NCBI RefSeq assembly: GCF_000341005.1
Contig: NZ_ANBD01000034.1
Location: 12,570-56,097, forward strand
Direction of reading: 5' to 3'
Length of the DNA stretch: 43,528 nt
Origin: Nocardiopsis alkaliphila YIM 80379
GTDB taxonomy: Bacteria; Actinomycetota; Actinomycetes; Streptosporangiales; Streptosporangiaceae
The position numbers were made by a program, and so were the translations under genes. How positions within the stretch are numbered: the first letter of the stretch is position 1; every line of letters starts with the position of its first letter. The notes under the pieces are model-generated. The model was not told where the DNA came from and searched no databases. It worked only from the letters and a program-made list of their open reading frames with translations. Shown here one piece after another: positions 33,675 to 42,747 of this stretch.

Positions 33675-35074
33675 CAGACACCCCTGCCCGTGCGTACGGC
33701 CCGACGCGCGGTCACCACCGGCTCCTCGACGCGCCACAACAGGGCGACGGCGATCATGGTGACGGCGAGCGGGGACATGAGCGCGACGTAGAAGAACATG
33801 TACCAGAACAGAAGCAGCACGGTCAGCAGGGCCCCTTGCCCGACGGTGGTCGCCGCGGCCCGGTACCGCCAGGCCGGCAGTGCGAAGAACGCCACGAACA
33901 GGACCGTGCCCACCCATCCGTTCGTGATGAGCGTCATCCACAGTTGACCGGCGTTGCCGATCACGTGCTGACCGCAGCCAGGGCACTCGGGGGTGGGGCC
34001 GATCGCCATGGAATCGGAGCTGCCCAGTGCCTCACGAGTGGTGCCCCACCCCACCACCGGTGACAGGTCGGCGGCCTCCAGGGACGCGGCGTTGCTGGCG
34101 GCCCGGCCGCCATCACTGTGCGGGGTGTCCACCCGGTCCCGCACCACTTCCGCCAAGGGGGACAGGGCCAGGACCGGCAGCGATACGACCACGGCGACCG
34201 CACCGGCTCCCACGAGGACCCCTCGGCCACGACGTAGTGCCTGGACGACGGTGAAGACCAGGGACAACACCAGGCCGGCCCACAGGGCACGGTTCAGCGA
34301 GTAGACGATCGGGGCCATCGACAGGGCGGCTGCGGCCAGGGCACACCACCGTGTCAGGCCACCCCCTTGCACCACCCAGCCGACCACCAGCCACACCAGG
34401 AGCAGGGAGAGCATGTACCCCCAGACGTTGGTGTACTCCCATGGGGCCTTGGGGCGTGCCGACTCGTAACCGAAGATGTCCATGAGCTGTGCGGAGGCCG
34501 GGTGGATCAGCGTCCGCACGTAGGGGTCCCAGAGCAGCGCGTCCGGCAGGAGGTACTCCATCGGGGCGGTGAACTCGAACCTCGGTGCCAACATGCCCAG
34601 ATAGCCACCGACGATGGTGGCCAGGCACAGCACCGCCAGCGACCACACCACGAGCCGCACGGGGAGTTCACGTTCGGTCAGGTTGCCGACGTAGAGCATC
34701 ACCACGGTCAGCACGAGGTAGTTGACGATCCGCAGCAGCGCCCCCGGATAACCGCCGCTGTCGGGCACGGTCCCGGGCATCTCCAACGGGACCAGGCACA
34801 GGCCGAGGACCGTCCACACCAGGAACAACGCCCACAGCCAGAACCCCGGCGGCACCCGCAACCCCACCGTCCGGTGGCGACGTACCAGTTCGGCGAACAT
34901 CGGTACCGCGAACAACCAATAGGCGAACTGGCCCAGGCCCAGCGCCCACCACAGCGGATATCCGGCGAGCAACCAGATCAGTGGCCATCCGGTGACCGGG
35001 GTGGAGCCAGGCGCGACCTCCCAGGTCACACCTTTGGCTCGCGCCTTGTGGGAGGCCACGGCCGGGCCGGTCAA
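33671..35074 (-). CDS. Wzy-like polysaccharide polymerase / O-antigen ligase family membrane protein
   Basis: 467-aa membrane protein with about 11-12 hydrophobic segments and a long loop near residues 320-380, the usual layout of Wzy and WaaL proteins that join repeat units on the outer face. The loop holds the cysteine-containing TPECPGCGQHVIGNAG. TTG 35074 overlaps the Wzz stop as TTGA. Such proteins share little sequence, so the call rests on topology, the O-antigen-ligase look of WGYMLSLLLVWL..YSLNRALWAG, and the neighbours Wzz and Wzx. Confidence 0.82.
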   Translation of the reverse strand: MTGPAVASHKARAKGVTWEVAPGSTPVTGWPLIWLLAGYPLWWALGLGQFAYWLFAVPMFAELVRRHRTVGLRVPPGFWLWALFLVWTVLGLCLVPLEMPGTVPDSGGYPGALLRIVNYLVLTVVMLYVGNLTERELPVRLVVWSLAVLCLATIVGGYLGMLAPRFEFTAPMEYLLPDALLWDPYVRTLIHPASAQLMDIFGYESARPKAPWEYTNVWGYMLSLLLVWLVVGWVVQGGGLTRWCALAAAALSMAPIVYSLNRALWAGLVLSLVFTVVQALRRGRGVLVGAGAVAVVVSLPVLALSPLAEVVRDRVDTPHSDGGRAASNAASLEAADLSPVVGWGTTREALGSSDSMAIGPTPECPGCGQHVIGNAGQLWMTLITNGWVGTVLFVAFFALPAWRYRAAATTVGQGALLTVLLLFWYMFFYVALMSPLAVTMIAVALLWRVEEPVVTARRAVRTGRGVW

Positions 35075-36750
35075 GGCCGGGCTCCCGCCGACGCGGTTTC
35101 GCCGCTCACCGAGGAGGGCGGCTCCGTCCGGGGGGACCCGCCCTCCCAGCCGGTGTCGGCGGTGATCTCCTCGCTGGGAGGCCGGGGCGCGGGCGGGACC
35201 GGCCGGGGTGGTGCCGGGGCGGGCCCGGGCTCGGGCTGGCGCGGCACGATGATCGCTCCCGGCACGCTCACCCCGAATCGGGAACCGGCGGTGTACAGGG
35301 CGATCAGGTCCCAGCGGCGGGTTCGACCCGACTCCACCACCGGCAGCAGCAGATCGACCGAGGCGGCCAGGGCGTGCGCGTCGGCACGCTCCTGAGAGGA
35401 GGCGGTGGCGATGACCACGAACTCCGCTCGGGTGCGCAGCAGGTCCACGAGTTCGGTGGCGCCGCCCTGAAGTGGGGCGAGATCGTCGGTGCTCCCGTGG
35501 CGCAGTACCCGCAGCCGAGGCAGATCGGCGGGGGAGACCGCCAGGTCGGAGGGGTCCGCTCCGTCGATGAGGACCTCCGCCAGCCCGGGCCCTTGGGGCA
35601 GGTCGAGGAGTTCGGTGACGGTCTCGGTACGAGGGTCGGCGCAGACCAGCAGGGTGGTGGCACCACCACGGCCCAGCGCGGCCGCCAGGTTCACGGCGGC
35701 GGCCGCGCCGGAGCGTCCCGGGGTGGTGCCGGTGACCACGATCACCCGACCGGACGCCGGTTCCTCCTCGACGTCCTCGCCCACGGCGCTCGCGGTGAGC
35801 CGGGCGCGGACCAGGTGGGCGAACTCGTTGGTTCGCTGCCCGTCGACGGTGGCGTCGGTGAGCAGTCCGGGCGAGCGGTCGTGGCGCGCTCCCGGGGCGG
35901 ACAGGTCCAGCAGGACGGGCAGTCCGCCCACGCGTGCGGTGTCCTCGGCGTCGTGCAAACGCGGGTCCAACCGATCACGGACGAGGGCGGTCAAGAGCCC
36001 GGCCAGGAGGCCGAGGGCGGCGCCGGCGGTCGACCACAGCGGGATGATGGGCCAGGACGCGGATTCGGGCAGATGGGCGGTGGTGATGACCTGACCGGGG
36101 GAGACCGTCTCGCGTAGTGCGCTGAGCGGGCTGATGTCGCTGCCCAGGTCGCTGATCTCCTGGCGCAGGGCCTCGGAATCCACCTGGCCCTCGCCACCGA
36201 GACCGGAGGAGTTCGATGCGGCCAGGGAGTCGTAGCGATCCTGCTGTTCCTCGCGCAGGGCTTTCAGCCGGTCGTCGATGAGGCCGTGGACCTGTTCTCG
36301 CCGGTGGTCCAGGTAGGCGGTGGCGAGTGCCTGGGCGCCCTCGCGCGCCAGTTCCGGGGTGCGGGCGGAGTAGTGCAACTCCAGGACGTTGCTGTTGGGC
36401 GGGACGGTCACGTCGATGTCGTCGCGTATCTCCTCCGTGGAGGGGGACCCGGGCAGTTCCCCGGCCGCGACCCCCGCGACCCGGTCGGAGATCACCACTT
36501 GGGCTTCGCTGTCGAGGTTGACGTCTCCGGTCAGCCGCCCGGAGCGCTCACCGGTGAACTCGGCCATCCCGGTGGGGTGGACCTGGACGGCGGTGGTGGA
36601 GGTGTAGGTGGACGGAACCGCGAACGCCCCGGCGGTTGCGAGGACCAGCCCGCCGAGCATCCCCGTGCCCACGAGCCGCCACCGGCGCCTCAGCAGTGCG
36701 GTGTACTCCTTCAGTTCCGGTCCGGGTGAGCCGGGGAGCTCGGTGTCCAT
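35071..36750 (-). CDS. Wzz-like polysaccharide co-polymerase with degenerate tyrosine-kinase-like domain
   Basis: 559-aa chain-length regulator. Two membrane helices (about 27-46 and 233-257) flank an extracellular Wzz domain. After the second helix a domain resembling the CpsD/Wzc ATPase follows. Its Walker A region reads TGTTPGRSGAA (340-350), lacking the lysine-Ser/Thr of a real P-loop, while the Walker A' aspartate-like LLVCADPRT remains (D372). A Pro-rich tail (about 515-559) has no tyrosine cluster. It is therefore probably a non-catalytic co-polymerase. ATG 36750 follows GGAGGAG. First gene of the minus-strand operon. Confidence 0.85.
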   Translation of the reverse strand: MDTELPGSPGPELKEYTALLRRRWRLVGTGMLGGLVLATAGAFAVPSTYTSTTAVQVHPTGMAEFTGERSGRLTGDVNLDSEAQVVISDRVAGVAAGELPGSPSTEEIRDDIDVTVPPNSNVLELHYSARTPELAREGAQALATAYLDHRREQVHGLIDDRLKALREEQQDRYDSLAASNSSGLGGEGQVDSEALRQEISDLGSDISPLSALRETVSPGQVITTAHLPESASWPIIPLWSTAGAALGLLAGLLTALVRDRLDPRLHDAEDTARVGGLPVLLDLSAPGARHDRSPGLLTDATVDGQRTNEFAHLVRARLTASAVGEDVEEEPASGRVIVVTGTTPGRSGAAAAVNLAAALGRGGATTLLVCADPRTETVTELLDLPQGPGLAEVLIDGADPSDLAVSPADLPRLRVLRHGSTDDLAPLQGGATELVDLLRTRAEFVVIATASSQERADAHALAASVDLLLPVVESGRTRRWDLIALYTAGSRFGVSVPGAIIVPRQPEPGPAPAPPRPVPPAPRPPSEEITADTGWEGGSPRTEPPSSVSGETASAGARP

Positions 36751-36777
36751 CGGATCTCCTCCACACAGACATGGCAG

Positions 36778-36807
36778 CACTTTTAGTAAGCGATTGCATA
36801 CTAAGTG
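36778..36807 (-). promoter_or_regulatory. Inverted repeat and AT-rich promoter region upstream of wzz
   Basis: CACTTTTAGTA and TACTAAGTG form an imperfect inverted repeat 28-57 nt upstream of the wzz start, within AT-rich DNA. On the minus strand TTACAC and TACTAA lie 16 nt apart and could be -35/-10 elements lying inside the repeat, so a bound regulator would block transcription. Similar TTACACT/TTAGT words lie upstream of the sugar transferase gene. Confidence 0.5.
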
Positions 36808-36935
36808 TAATCCCTTTGGGTCTGTCCGGTGACTTGAAAAACAGCCCTTTTCCTCGGTGAGGCCGTTTGGAGACCGACTGTCATCAGGTGGGCCATGGTC
36901 GACGGACCGGATTCTGTGGCGCTGGGCACGCAAAA

Positions 36936-36961
36936 GGGGCATCGGGTCGACTCGATGCCCC
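36936..36961 (-). terminator. Hairpin terminator on the minus strand
   Basis: GGGGCATCG pairs with CGATGCCCC around an 8-nt loop. Read on the minus strand it is followed by TTTTGCG, a terminator for the DUF4190-like gene that isolates it from wzz. Confidence 0.7.
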
Positions 36962-37073
36962 TCGTTGATTCCGCCATGGGAGCGTTCTTTTTTCGGGCGC
37001 GGTCGGAGCGGCTTCGTTTGGACACCGTGCAAGACGAATCGAGCCGCGAACGAGGTACCGGCCCGAAAGAGAC

Positions 37074-37105
37074 CGTCGGCCGCCAATCCGCCCGTTGAGG
37101 GTGGG
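37074..37105 (-). repeat. Interspersed repeat, copy C (minus orientation)
   Basis: Read on the minus strand this is CACCCTCAACGGGCGG followed by ATTGGCGGCCGACGG. It matches the core of copies A and B between purH and folD, apart from a 2-nt gap and three substitutions. Weaker similarity continues beyond it (TTTCGGGC, and GTGTCCAAACGAAG against GCGTCCGAACGAAAG). Confidence 0.6.
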
Positions 37106-37147
37106 GAGTGAGGGGTGGGAGAGGCGGAGGCCTGGAACGAAACCGGG

Positions 37148-37540
37148 TCAGCCGCCGACGACGACCGGAGGCATCCCGGTGCCGGACTCCCAGACCTGGT
37201 CGCATGCCTTCTGGGCGGAGACCGTGTGCGCCCGCGCCGAGCAGTCCCGGTACTCGGTGACCTCCTCGCTGTAGACGAACAGGATGGAGAGCATCCCCGC
37301 CGAGATCACCACGCCCGCCAGCCCCAGGGCCACGCTCAACAGCGCGCCCGGGGCGTGGGAGCGGTGGGTTCGTGCGGCCTTGCGGGCTCGCAGGCCCTGC
37401 ACCACGCCCATCGCGGACAGCACCCCGCTGTAGGGCGGGAACAGCAGGCCCGCCAGCCCCAGGAACAGCCCCCATAGGCCGCCTCGCTCGACCTTCGGGG
37501 GCCGACCGTCCGCGTGGGTCTCCGGGCTGTTGTCGGTCAC
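37148..37540 (-). CDS. Small DUF4190-like membrane protein
   Basis: 130 aa with two hydrophobic helices (about 22-48 and 64-90), a short positively charged loop between them (RARKAARTHRSHAP), and a C-terminal extracytoplasmic tail with two cysteines (YRDCSARAHTVSAQKACDQVW), which may form a disulfide. The pattern fits DUF4190 proteins of actinobacteria, whose role is unknown. GTG 37540 follows AGGAG. It stands alone between the polysaccharide operon and purN. Confidence 0.75.
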   Translation of the reverse strand: MTDNSPETHADGRPPKVERGGLWGLFLGLAGLLFPPYSGVLSAMGVVQGLRARKAARTHRSHAPGALLSVALGLAGVVISAGMLSILFVYSEEVTEYRDCSARAHTVSAQKACDQVWESGTGMPPVVVGG

Positions 37541-37828
37541 GGCTTCACTCCTTCGATGGCGCCCGGTCAGGATGGGGCGCCGTGGTCCGCGCTCGCCGAG
37601 GCGGTGCGGAAGGTCGTCGTGGTCGCGGCCGTAACTCGCCGGTCCGCGTGGGGTAGACGCTACCCGGACCGATAGGGTGGGAGCGCGGACGGGCCGAGTG
37701 GGCCCTGGCCTGGAGTCTGTACCAGGCGTACGCGATTTCCGGATGCTGCGCCGTCCCCCGGTGCCCCCGGAAGTGGAGACCAGTGGGTCTTCCGCACCGT
37801 TCTTCTACACATGAGGGAGAAGCACGCT

Positions 37829-38452
37829 TTGTCCGCGCGAGTGGTGGTTCTCATATCGGGGACGGGCAGCAATATGTCCGCCCTGATGGAGGCCGCGAAG
37901 GACCCCGCCTATGGGGCCGAGATCGTCGCCGTCGGCACGGACCGCGAAGGAACCCGCGGGATCCAGGTGGCCGAGGCCGCCGGGGTGCCCACGTTCGTGG
38001 TTCCCTTCCGCGCCTTCGCGGAACGCTCCGAGTGGGACGCGGCCATGTCCGACCGGATCGCCGAGTACACACCCGACCTGGTCGTCTCCGCCGGCTTCAT
38101 GCGCATCCTCGGGCCCGCCGTGGTCGGCCGTCACCAAGCGGTCAACATCCACCCGGCTCTGCTGCCCTCCTTCCCCGGCGCACACGCGGTACGCGACGCT
38201 CTGGCCCACGGTGTCCGCGTCACCGGCACCACCATCCACTTCCTCGACGAGGGCATCGATTCCGGTCCGATCATCGATCAGGTCGCGGTGCCCGTCGAGG
38301 ACGGCGACGACGAGGCCGGCCTCCACGAACGGATCAAGGTCGTGGAGCGGCGGATGCTGGTCGACACGGTCGGCCGGCTCGCCCGCGAGGGCTGGACCAT
38401 CGACGGCAGGCACGTGCGGTTCGGCCGCACCGACACGAAGGAGATCCGGTGA
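37829..38452 (+). CDS. purN: Phosphoribosylglycinamide formyltransferase
   Basis: Third step of purine synthesis, formylating GAR with 10-formyl-THF. The 207 aa have the phosphate loop [12 protein letters not shown], the catalytic [15 protein letters not shown] (Asn and His) and the catalytic Asp in [11 protein letters not shown] 37829 is chosen (MSARVVV) because GAGGGAG precedes it; ATG 37811 would add 6 residues but lacks a ribosome site. Its stop overlaps purH (GTGA), so they are translationally coupled. Confidence 0.94.
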   Translation: MSARVVVLISGTGSNMSALMEAAKDPAYGAEIVAVGTDREGTRGIQVAEAAGVPTFVVPFRAFAERSEWDAAMSDRIAEYTPDLVVSAGFMRILGPAVVGRHQAVNIHPALLPSFPGAHAVRDALAHGVRVTGTTIHFLDEGIDSGPIIDQVAVPVEDGDDEAGLHERIKVVERRMLVDTVGRLAREGWTIDGRHVRFGRTDTKEIR

Positions 38453-40014
38453 CCCAGCAGGCCATCAGGCGTGCGTTGATCAGTGTGTACGACAAGACCG
38501 GCCTGACGGAGCTGGGCGCGGGCCTGGCCGAGGCCGGGGTGGAGATCGTCTCCACCGGCTCCACGGCGGCCAGGCTCACCGAGGCGGGCGTGGCCGTTAC
38601 CCCCGTCGAGGAGGTCACGGGCTTCCCCGAGATCATGGAGGGCCGGGTCAAGACCCTGCATCCCGCCGTGCACGCGGGTCTGCTCGCTGATCAAGGCAAC
38701 CCCGACCACGTCGCCAAGATCGACGAACTGGGTATCGCCCCCTTCGACCTGGTCGTGGTCAACCTCTATCCCTTCTCCGACACCGTCGCCTCCGGTGCCA
38801 TCGAGGCCGACTGCATCGAGAAGATCGACATCGGCGGCCCCGCCATGGTCCGCGCCTCCGCCAAGAACCACGCGAGCGTGGCGATCGTGGTCGACCCGAG
38901 GGCCTACGACTCCGTCTTGGACGCGGTGCGCGGCGGCGGCTTCACCCTGGGGCAGCGCAAGGCCTTGGCCGGAAAGGCGTTCCAGCACACCGCCGCCTAC
39001 GACGCCGCGGTCGCCGACTGGTTCGCCTCCTCCTACGCTCCCGACCCTGAGGCGACCGAGAGCGGCTGGCCGGACTTCCGTGCCTCGGTTTACACCCGCC
39101 AGGACACCCTGCGCTACGGGGAGAACCCGCACCAAAAGGCCGCTCTGTACACCGAGACCGGAGTCCGAGGTGGCCTGGCCGGTGCCGAACAGTTGCACGG
39201 CAAGGCCATGTCGTACAACAACTACGTCGACTCCGACGCCGCACTGCGCGCCGCCTACGACTTCGATGAGCCGTGCGTGGCCATCATCAAGCACGCCAAC
39301 CCCTGCGGTATCGCCGTGGGCGCGGACAACGCCGAGGCCCATCGCAAGGCGCACGCCTGTGACCCGGTCTCCGCCTTCGGCGGTGTGATCGCCACCAACC
39401 GCGAGGTCGGTGCCGACCTCGCCGCGCAGATCGCCGAGGTCTTCACCGAGGTCGTCGTCGCCCCCGGTTTCACCGATGAGGCCGCTCGGACCCTATCGGT
39501 GAAGAAGAACATCCGCCTGCTGGTCGTCGCCGACCCGGAGCGGGGCGCTCGCCGGGAGACCCGCCAGATCAGCGGCGGCCTGCTGGTCCAGGACACCGAC
39601 GTCATCGACGCGGCCGGAGACGATCCGACCTCTTGGACCCTGGCCACCGGTGCCCCCGCGGACGAGGCGACCCTCGCCGACCTCGCCTTCGCTTGGAAGG
39701 CCGTGCGCGCGGTCAAGTCCAACGCCATCCTGCTGGCCTCCGAGGGTGCCACCGTCGGGGTGGGCATGGGACAGGTCAACCGGGTCGACTCCGCGGGGCT
39801 GGCGGTCTCCCGGGCCGCCGAGAGGGCCAGGGGCGCGGTCGCCGCCAGTGACGCGTTCTTCCCCTTCGCCGACGGACTGGAGATCCTCACCAAGGCCGGG
39901 GTGCGCGCCGTGGTCCAGCCGGGCGGTTCGGTCCGCGACGCCGAAGTCATCGCCGCCGCCGAGGCCGCAGGGGTCGCCATGTACCTCACCGGCACCCGCC
40001 ACTTCTTCCACTAG
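38449..40014 (+). CDS. purH: Bifunctional AICAR transformylase / IMP cyclohydrolase
   Basis: Last two steps of purine synthesis to IMP. The 521-aa protein has the N-terminal MGS-like IMP cyclohydrolase domain ([35 protein letters not shown]) and the C-terminal AICAR transformylase domain. The latter has [12 protein letters not shown], the Lys-His pair in IIKHANPCG, and the end [28 protein letters not shown]. It starts at GTG 38449 inside the purN stop. It uses 10-formyl-THF, which FolD, encoded 301 nt downstream, helps to make. Confidence 0.96.
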   Translation: MTQQAIRRALISVYDKTGLTELGAGLAEAGVEIVSTGSTAARLTEAGVAVTPVEEVTGFPEIMEGRVKTLHPAVHAGLLADQGNPDHVAKIDELGIAPFDLVVVNLYPFSDTVASGAIEADCIEKIDIGGPAMVRASAKNHASVAIVVDPRAYDSVLDAVRGGGFTLGQRKALAGKAFQHTAAYDAAVADWFASSYAPDPEATESGWPDFRASVYTRQDTLRYGENPHQKAALYTETGVRGGLAGAEQLHGKAMSYNNYVDSDAALRAAYDFDEPCVAIIKHANPCGIAVGADNAEAHRKAHACDPVSAFGGVIATNREVGADLAAQIAEVFTEVVVAPGFTDEAARTLSVKKNIRLLVVADPERGARRETRQISGGLLVQDTDVIDAAGDDPTSWTLATGAPADEATLADLAFAWKAVRAVKSNAILLASEGATVGVGMGQVNRVDSAGLAVSRAAERARGAVAASDAFFPFADGLEILTKAGVRAVVQPGGSVRDAEVIAAAEAAGVAMYLTGTRHFFH

Positions 40015-40041
40015 CGGGGTTCTCTTTGCTCCTTCGCTTCT

Positions 40042-40091
40042 CCCACCCGTCGCCCGCCACCGCCCTCAACGGACGGCCTGGCGGCCGACAG
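40042..40091 (+). repeat. Interspersed repeat, copy A
   Basis: 50 bp beginning CCCACCCGTCGCCCGCCACC, identical to copy B except one base, 121 nt apart. It lies just after purH. A short hairpin (CTTTGG/CCAAAG, 40096-40121) follows it. Confidence 0.9.
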
Positions 40092-40162
40092 AGATCTTTG
40101 GAGCGTGTTCGGGCGCCAAAGGGCAGGACGGGAACCTTCGGTGCCTACGGTGTGATGGCTCG

Positions 40163-40212
40163 CCCACCCGTCGCCCGCCACCGCCCTCAACGGACGGCTT
40201 GGCGGCCGACAG
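40163..40212 (+). repeat. Interspersed repeat, copy B
   Basis: 50 bp, 49 identical to copy A, followed by CTTTTTTCGGGC and then a strong hairpin. A third, diverged and inverted copy is at 37074-37105. Confidence 0.9.
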
Positions 40213-40222
40213 GCTTTTTTCG

Positions 40223-40262
40223 GGCAGGCCCCTCCACGGGTTTGTCGAAAACAGGGCCTGCC
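40223..40262 (+). terminator. Hairpin after repeat B, upstream of folD
   Basis: GGCAGGCCC pairs perfectly with GGGCCTGCC around a 22-nt loop, 54 nt upstream of folD. It may end purNH transcription or be a structural part of the repeat element. Confidence 0.5.
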
Positions 40263-40315
40263 GGCGTCCGAACGAAAGAACCCCCGTGGTGACCGCAATA
40301 GTTGAGGAGAAGCGT

Positions 40316-41176
40316 ATGAGTGCGATCGTTCTGGACGGAAAGGCCGTCGCCAAGGCCATCAAGGAGGACCTGACCGAGCGGGTGGCCAGGCTGCACGCCA
40401 AGGGCCTGGCCCCCGGGCTGGGAACCGTCCTGGTCGGCGACGATCCGGGTAGCCACTCCTACGTGCGCGGAAAGCACCGAGACTGCGCACAGGTGGGCAT
40501 CGCCAGCATCCGCCGTGACCTGCCCGCCGACGCCACCCAGGAAGAGGTGGAGCGGGCGGTCCACGAGCTCAACCAGGACCCCGCCTGTACGGGTTACATC
40601 GTGCAGCTGCCCCTGCCCAAGGGGATGGACGAAGGTCGGGTACTGAACCTGATCGACCCCCTCAAGGACGCCGATGGCCTCCAACCGACCAACCTGGGCA
40701 GGCTGGTCCTCATGGAGGAGGCCCCACTGCCGTGCACCCCGCGCGGCATCGTGGAGCTGCTGCGCCGCTACGAGGTGCCGATCAAGGGCGCCGAGGTCGT
40801 CGTGGTCGGCCGTGGCGTGACCGTGGGGCGTCCCCTCGGGCTGCTGCTGACCCGCCGTTCGGAGAACGCCACCGTCACCCTGTGCCACACCGGCACCCGT
40901 GACCTGGCCGAACACACCCGTAGGGCCGACATCATCGTCGCCGGTGCGGGTGTGCCCGGGCTCATCACCCCGGACATGGTCAAGCCGGGTGCGGCCGTGC
41001 TGGACGTGGGCGTCTCGCGTACCGACTCCGGACTGGTCGGTGACGTGGCCGAAGGCGTGTCCGAGGTCGCCGGTCACCTGTCCCCGAACCCGGGCGGCGT
41101 GGGCCCGATGACCCGAGCGATGCTGTTGGTCAACGTGGTCGAGGCCGCCGAGCGTCAGGCCGGTCCGACCGGCTGA
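40316..41176 (+). CDS. folD: Methylenetetrahydrofolate dehydrogenase / methenyl-THF cyclohydrolase
   Basis: Makes 10-formyl-THF from methylene-THF with NADP+, feeding purN and purH upstream. The 286 aa show the active-site motif [16 protein letters not shown] (Y49, K53), PLPKGMDE, the DGLQPTN loop, the Rossmann region [18 protein letters not shown], and the C-terminal [16 protein letters not shown] 40316 follows GAGGAG. A hairpin terminator follows. Confidence 0.95.
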   Translation: MSAIVLDGKAVAKAIKEDLTERVARLHAKGLAPGLGTVLVGDDPGSHSYVRGKHRDCAQVGIASIRRDLPADATQEEVERAVHELNQDPACTGYIVQLPLPKGMDEGRVLNLIDPLKDADGLQPTNLGRLVLMEEAPLPCTPRGIVELLRRYEVPIKGAEVVVVGRGVTVGRPLGLLLTRRSENATVTLCHTGTRDLAEHTRRADIIVAGAGVPGLITPDMVKPGAAVLDVGVSRTDSGLVGDVAEGVSEVAGHLSPNPGGVGPMTRAMLLVNVVEAAERQAGPTG

Positions 41177-41204
41177 CACCGCGAATCGAATGGCGCGACC
41201 CGAA

Positions 41205-41229
41205 GGGGCGGCCCCACTCGGGCCGCCCC
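41205..41229. terminator. Bidirectional terminator between folD and the FHA gene
   Basis: GGGGCGGCCC pairs with GGGCCGCCCC across a 5-nt loop; it separates the convergent folD and FHA-domain genes. Confidence 0.8.
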
Positions 41230-41257
41230 CTCCACGTCGTGCTATGCGCCGGAAGGG

Positions 41258-41860
41258 TCAGCCCGCGCGGCGGGCGTGACCGACCGGCATCGGGCGGACC
41301 AGACCCAGGGCCACCACCTCGTTGGCCAAACGGGTACGTCGGTTCTGTCCTTCCGGGATACGGAACTTTTGGTAGAGCCGCAGTAGGTGCTGTTTGACCG
41401 CGGCCTCGGTGACCACCAAGGCCTCGGCGATGTCGCGCGCGGTGGCGGGGGCCACGAAGGCCTCCTCGGACAGGGCGGGTCGACACAGGGCGGTGAGCAC
41501 GTCCAGTTCGCGGCGGGTGAGCTCGGGGGCGGCGCCCCGGCGGAGTACTTTGTCGGGACTCAGCTGCTCCTTGGGCAGCCCGCCGATTCGGCCGCGTGCG
41601 GTGCCGAAGCTGACCACGTCGCCTTCCTCCAGCACCCGCCGGGCGATGGGGCGACCGTTGACCCGGGTGCCGTTGCGGGATAGACCCAGGTCCACCACGT
41701 AGACGTAGGGTCCGCGTCGGATCAGTTCGGCGTGCAGTTGGGAGACGCTGCGGTCGTCGAGATGGATGTCCGCCCCCTCTCCACGGCCAACGGTGGTGAC
41801 CTCATCGGAGAGTGGGAAGACGTCTCCACTCTCCTCGATCCGTAGGTAGGGGCCCTCCAC
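41258..41860 (-). CDS. FHA domain protein with C-terminal helix-turn-helix
   Basis: 200 aa. Residues about 5-100 are an FHA phosphothreonine-binding domain: TTVGRGEGADIHLDD, VSQLHAEL and LSRNGTRVNGR, with the key Gly-Arg, Ser/His and Asn residues intact. Residues 115-190 form a LuxR/response-regulator-like HTH (LTRRELDVLTALC..ATARDIAEALVVTEAAVKQHL). Phosphorylation by a Ser/Thr kinase could control DNA binding. GTG 41860 behind GGGAGGAG is chosen; ATG 41971 would add a 37-residue Arg-rich extension. Such fusions are common in actinomycetes; targets are unknown. Confidence 0.8.
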   Translation of the reverse strand: MEGPYLRIEESGDVFPLSDEVTTVGRGEGADIHLDDRSVSQLHAELIRRGPYVYVVDLGLSRNGTRVNGRPIARRVLEEGDVVSFGTARGRIGGLPKEQLSPDKVLRRGAAPELTRRELDVLTALCRPALSEEAFVAPATARDIAEALVVTEAAVKQHLLRLYQKFRIPEGQNRRTRLANEVVALGLVRPMPVGHARRAG

Positions 41861-42385
41861 GTCGACTCCTCCCGTGCCTGCGCCGCGCGGTCGGTGGGTG
41901 TGGGAGCGACGGTGGGGGAGGGGGGACTGACGGGGGGTGACGGTTCGATCCATACGTCGTGTGGGCTTCATGGGGGTGGTCCTCGCTCACCGATGCACTC
42001 ATCTTCAATCTGGTTACCCGGCTGTCAGGTGTTCTACGCGCTTACTTCGGAGTTAGGGGGATAAGGCGCGGAAATACGGCCTTGTGGCTGAACCGGAAGT
42101 GAGAAACGGACGTTTGAGTCTTCTTGGGTGAGGAGTCCGTTTCCGTGAGCCCTGAGGTATCGGCGAGGCCGAAGACTACAATGGGTTCGGTCCCTCTTGG
42201 AGGCGGAACCCGAACTCAACGGGGATCGCCCGAAGCCACCGGCGACACGGGCCACGGTGGAGCGCCGTTCGGTTTCGGACAACGCCCCTTCAGCCGGTGG
42301 CCGGTCTGTGCCAGATTCCGGAGGAGACCGTGAGGACGAGCCGCGCGGCGGCCAGGGAACTCGGAAGCGAACAGGTCGGGACGCG
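41861..42385. other. Intergenic and leader region between the FHA gene and the DUF3017 gene
   Basis: If the short starts are right, 525 bp carry no firm gene. Part (41861-41971) could code the longer FHA N terminus. TACAAT at 42177-42182 is a good -10 for the plus-strand gene. GAAACGGAC and GTCCGTTTC (42103-42143) form a 9-bp inverted repeat with a 23-nt loop. From TTG 42197 the frame into the DUF3017 protein is open, so a longer N terminus of that protein is also possible. Confidence 0.5.
42177..42182 (+). promoter_or_regulatory. -10 element TACAAT upstream of the DUF3017 gene
   Basis: TACAAT matches the SigA-type -10 at five of six positions. The -35 is not clear (GAGGTA about 17 nt upstream). 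Confidence 0.4.
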
Positions 42386-42736
42386 GTGAACGACGCGGAG
42401 CAGGCTCAGGTGGCGGGGTCGGATGGGGACGCACCCGACGACGGTGCGCGAACCCCGGGTGGGAAGGTGCCCTACTGGCTCTCCCAGGTGCCCTACGCAT
42501 TGGTCTTGTCCACCCTCGTGGCGGGGATCGTGGTCGTCGCCGCGGCCTACTTCAAACGCGGTCCCGCCATCATCGCGGGGGCGTTGCTGCTCGCGGCGAC
42601 CTTCCGGTCGTTCCTGCCCAAGGACTGGATCGGCCTGCTCGCGGTACGTCGCCGCTGGGTCGATCTGGTCACCTTGGTGGCCCTCGCGATCCTGCTGATC
42701 GTGTTGGCCTGGGTGGCGCCGCAACTCTCCTCGTGA
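42386..42736 (+). CDS. DUF3017-family small membrane protein
   Basis: 116 aa, function unknown. Three hydrophobic helices are visible (about 32-50, 55-72 and 90-110), separated by short basic loops (YFKRG, VRRRWVD). An acidic, disordered N-terminal tail of about 25 residues precedes them. The fold and the place between folD and a TCA-cycle gene match DUF3017 proteins of Streptomyces and relatives. GTG 42386 is selected for length; a longer start at TTG 42197 is open. Confidence 0.75.
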   Translation: MNDAEQAQVAGSDGDAPDDGARTPGGKVPYWLSQVPYALVLSTLVAGIVVVAAAYFKRGPAIIAGALLLAATFRSFLPKDWIGLLAVRRRWVDLVTLVALAILLIVLAWVAPQLSS

Positions 42737-42747
42737 GCGTCTAATAA

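Noticed and set aside
36751-37086. Upstream extension of the wzz frame
   Set aside because: It would cross a hairpin terminator and the repeat; ATG 36750 has an ideal ribosome site and fits Wzz proteins.
40042-40212. CRISPR-like direct repeats
   Set aside because: Only two direct copies 121 nt apart plus one distant inverted copy, no regular spacers and no cas genes.
39650-40315. Upstream extension of the folD frame through the purH 3' end and the repeats
   Set aside because: The extension overlaps purH and the interspersed repeats, and folD has a well-placed ATG with GAGGAG.
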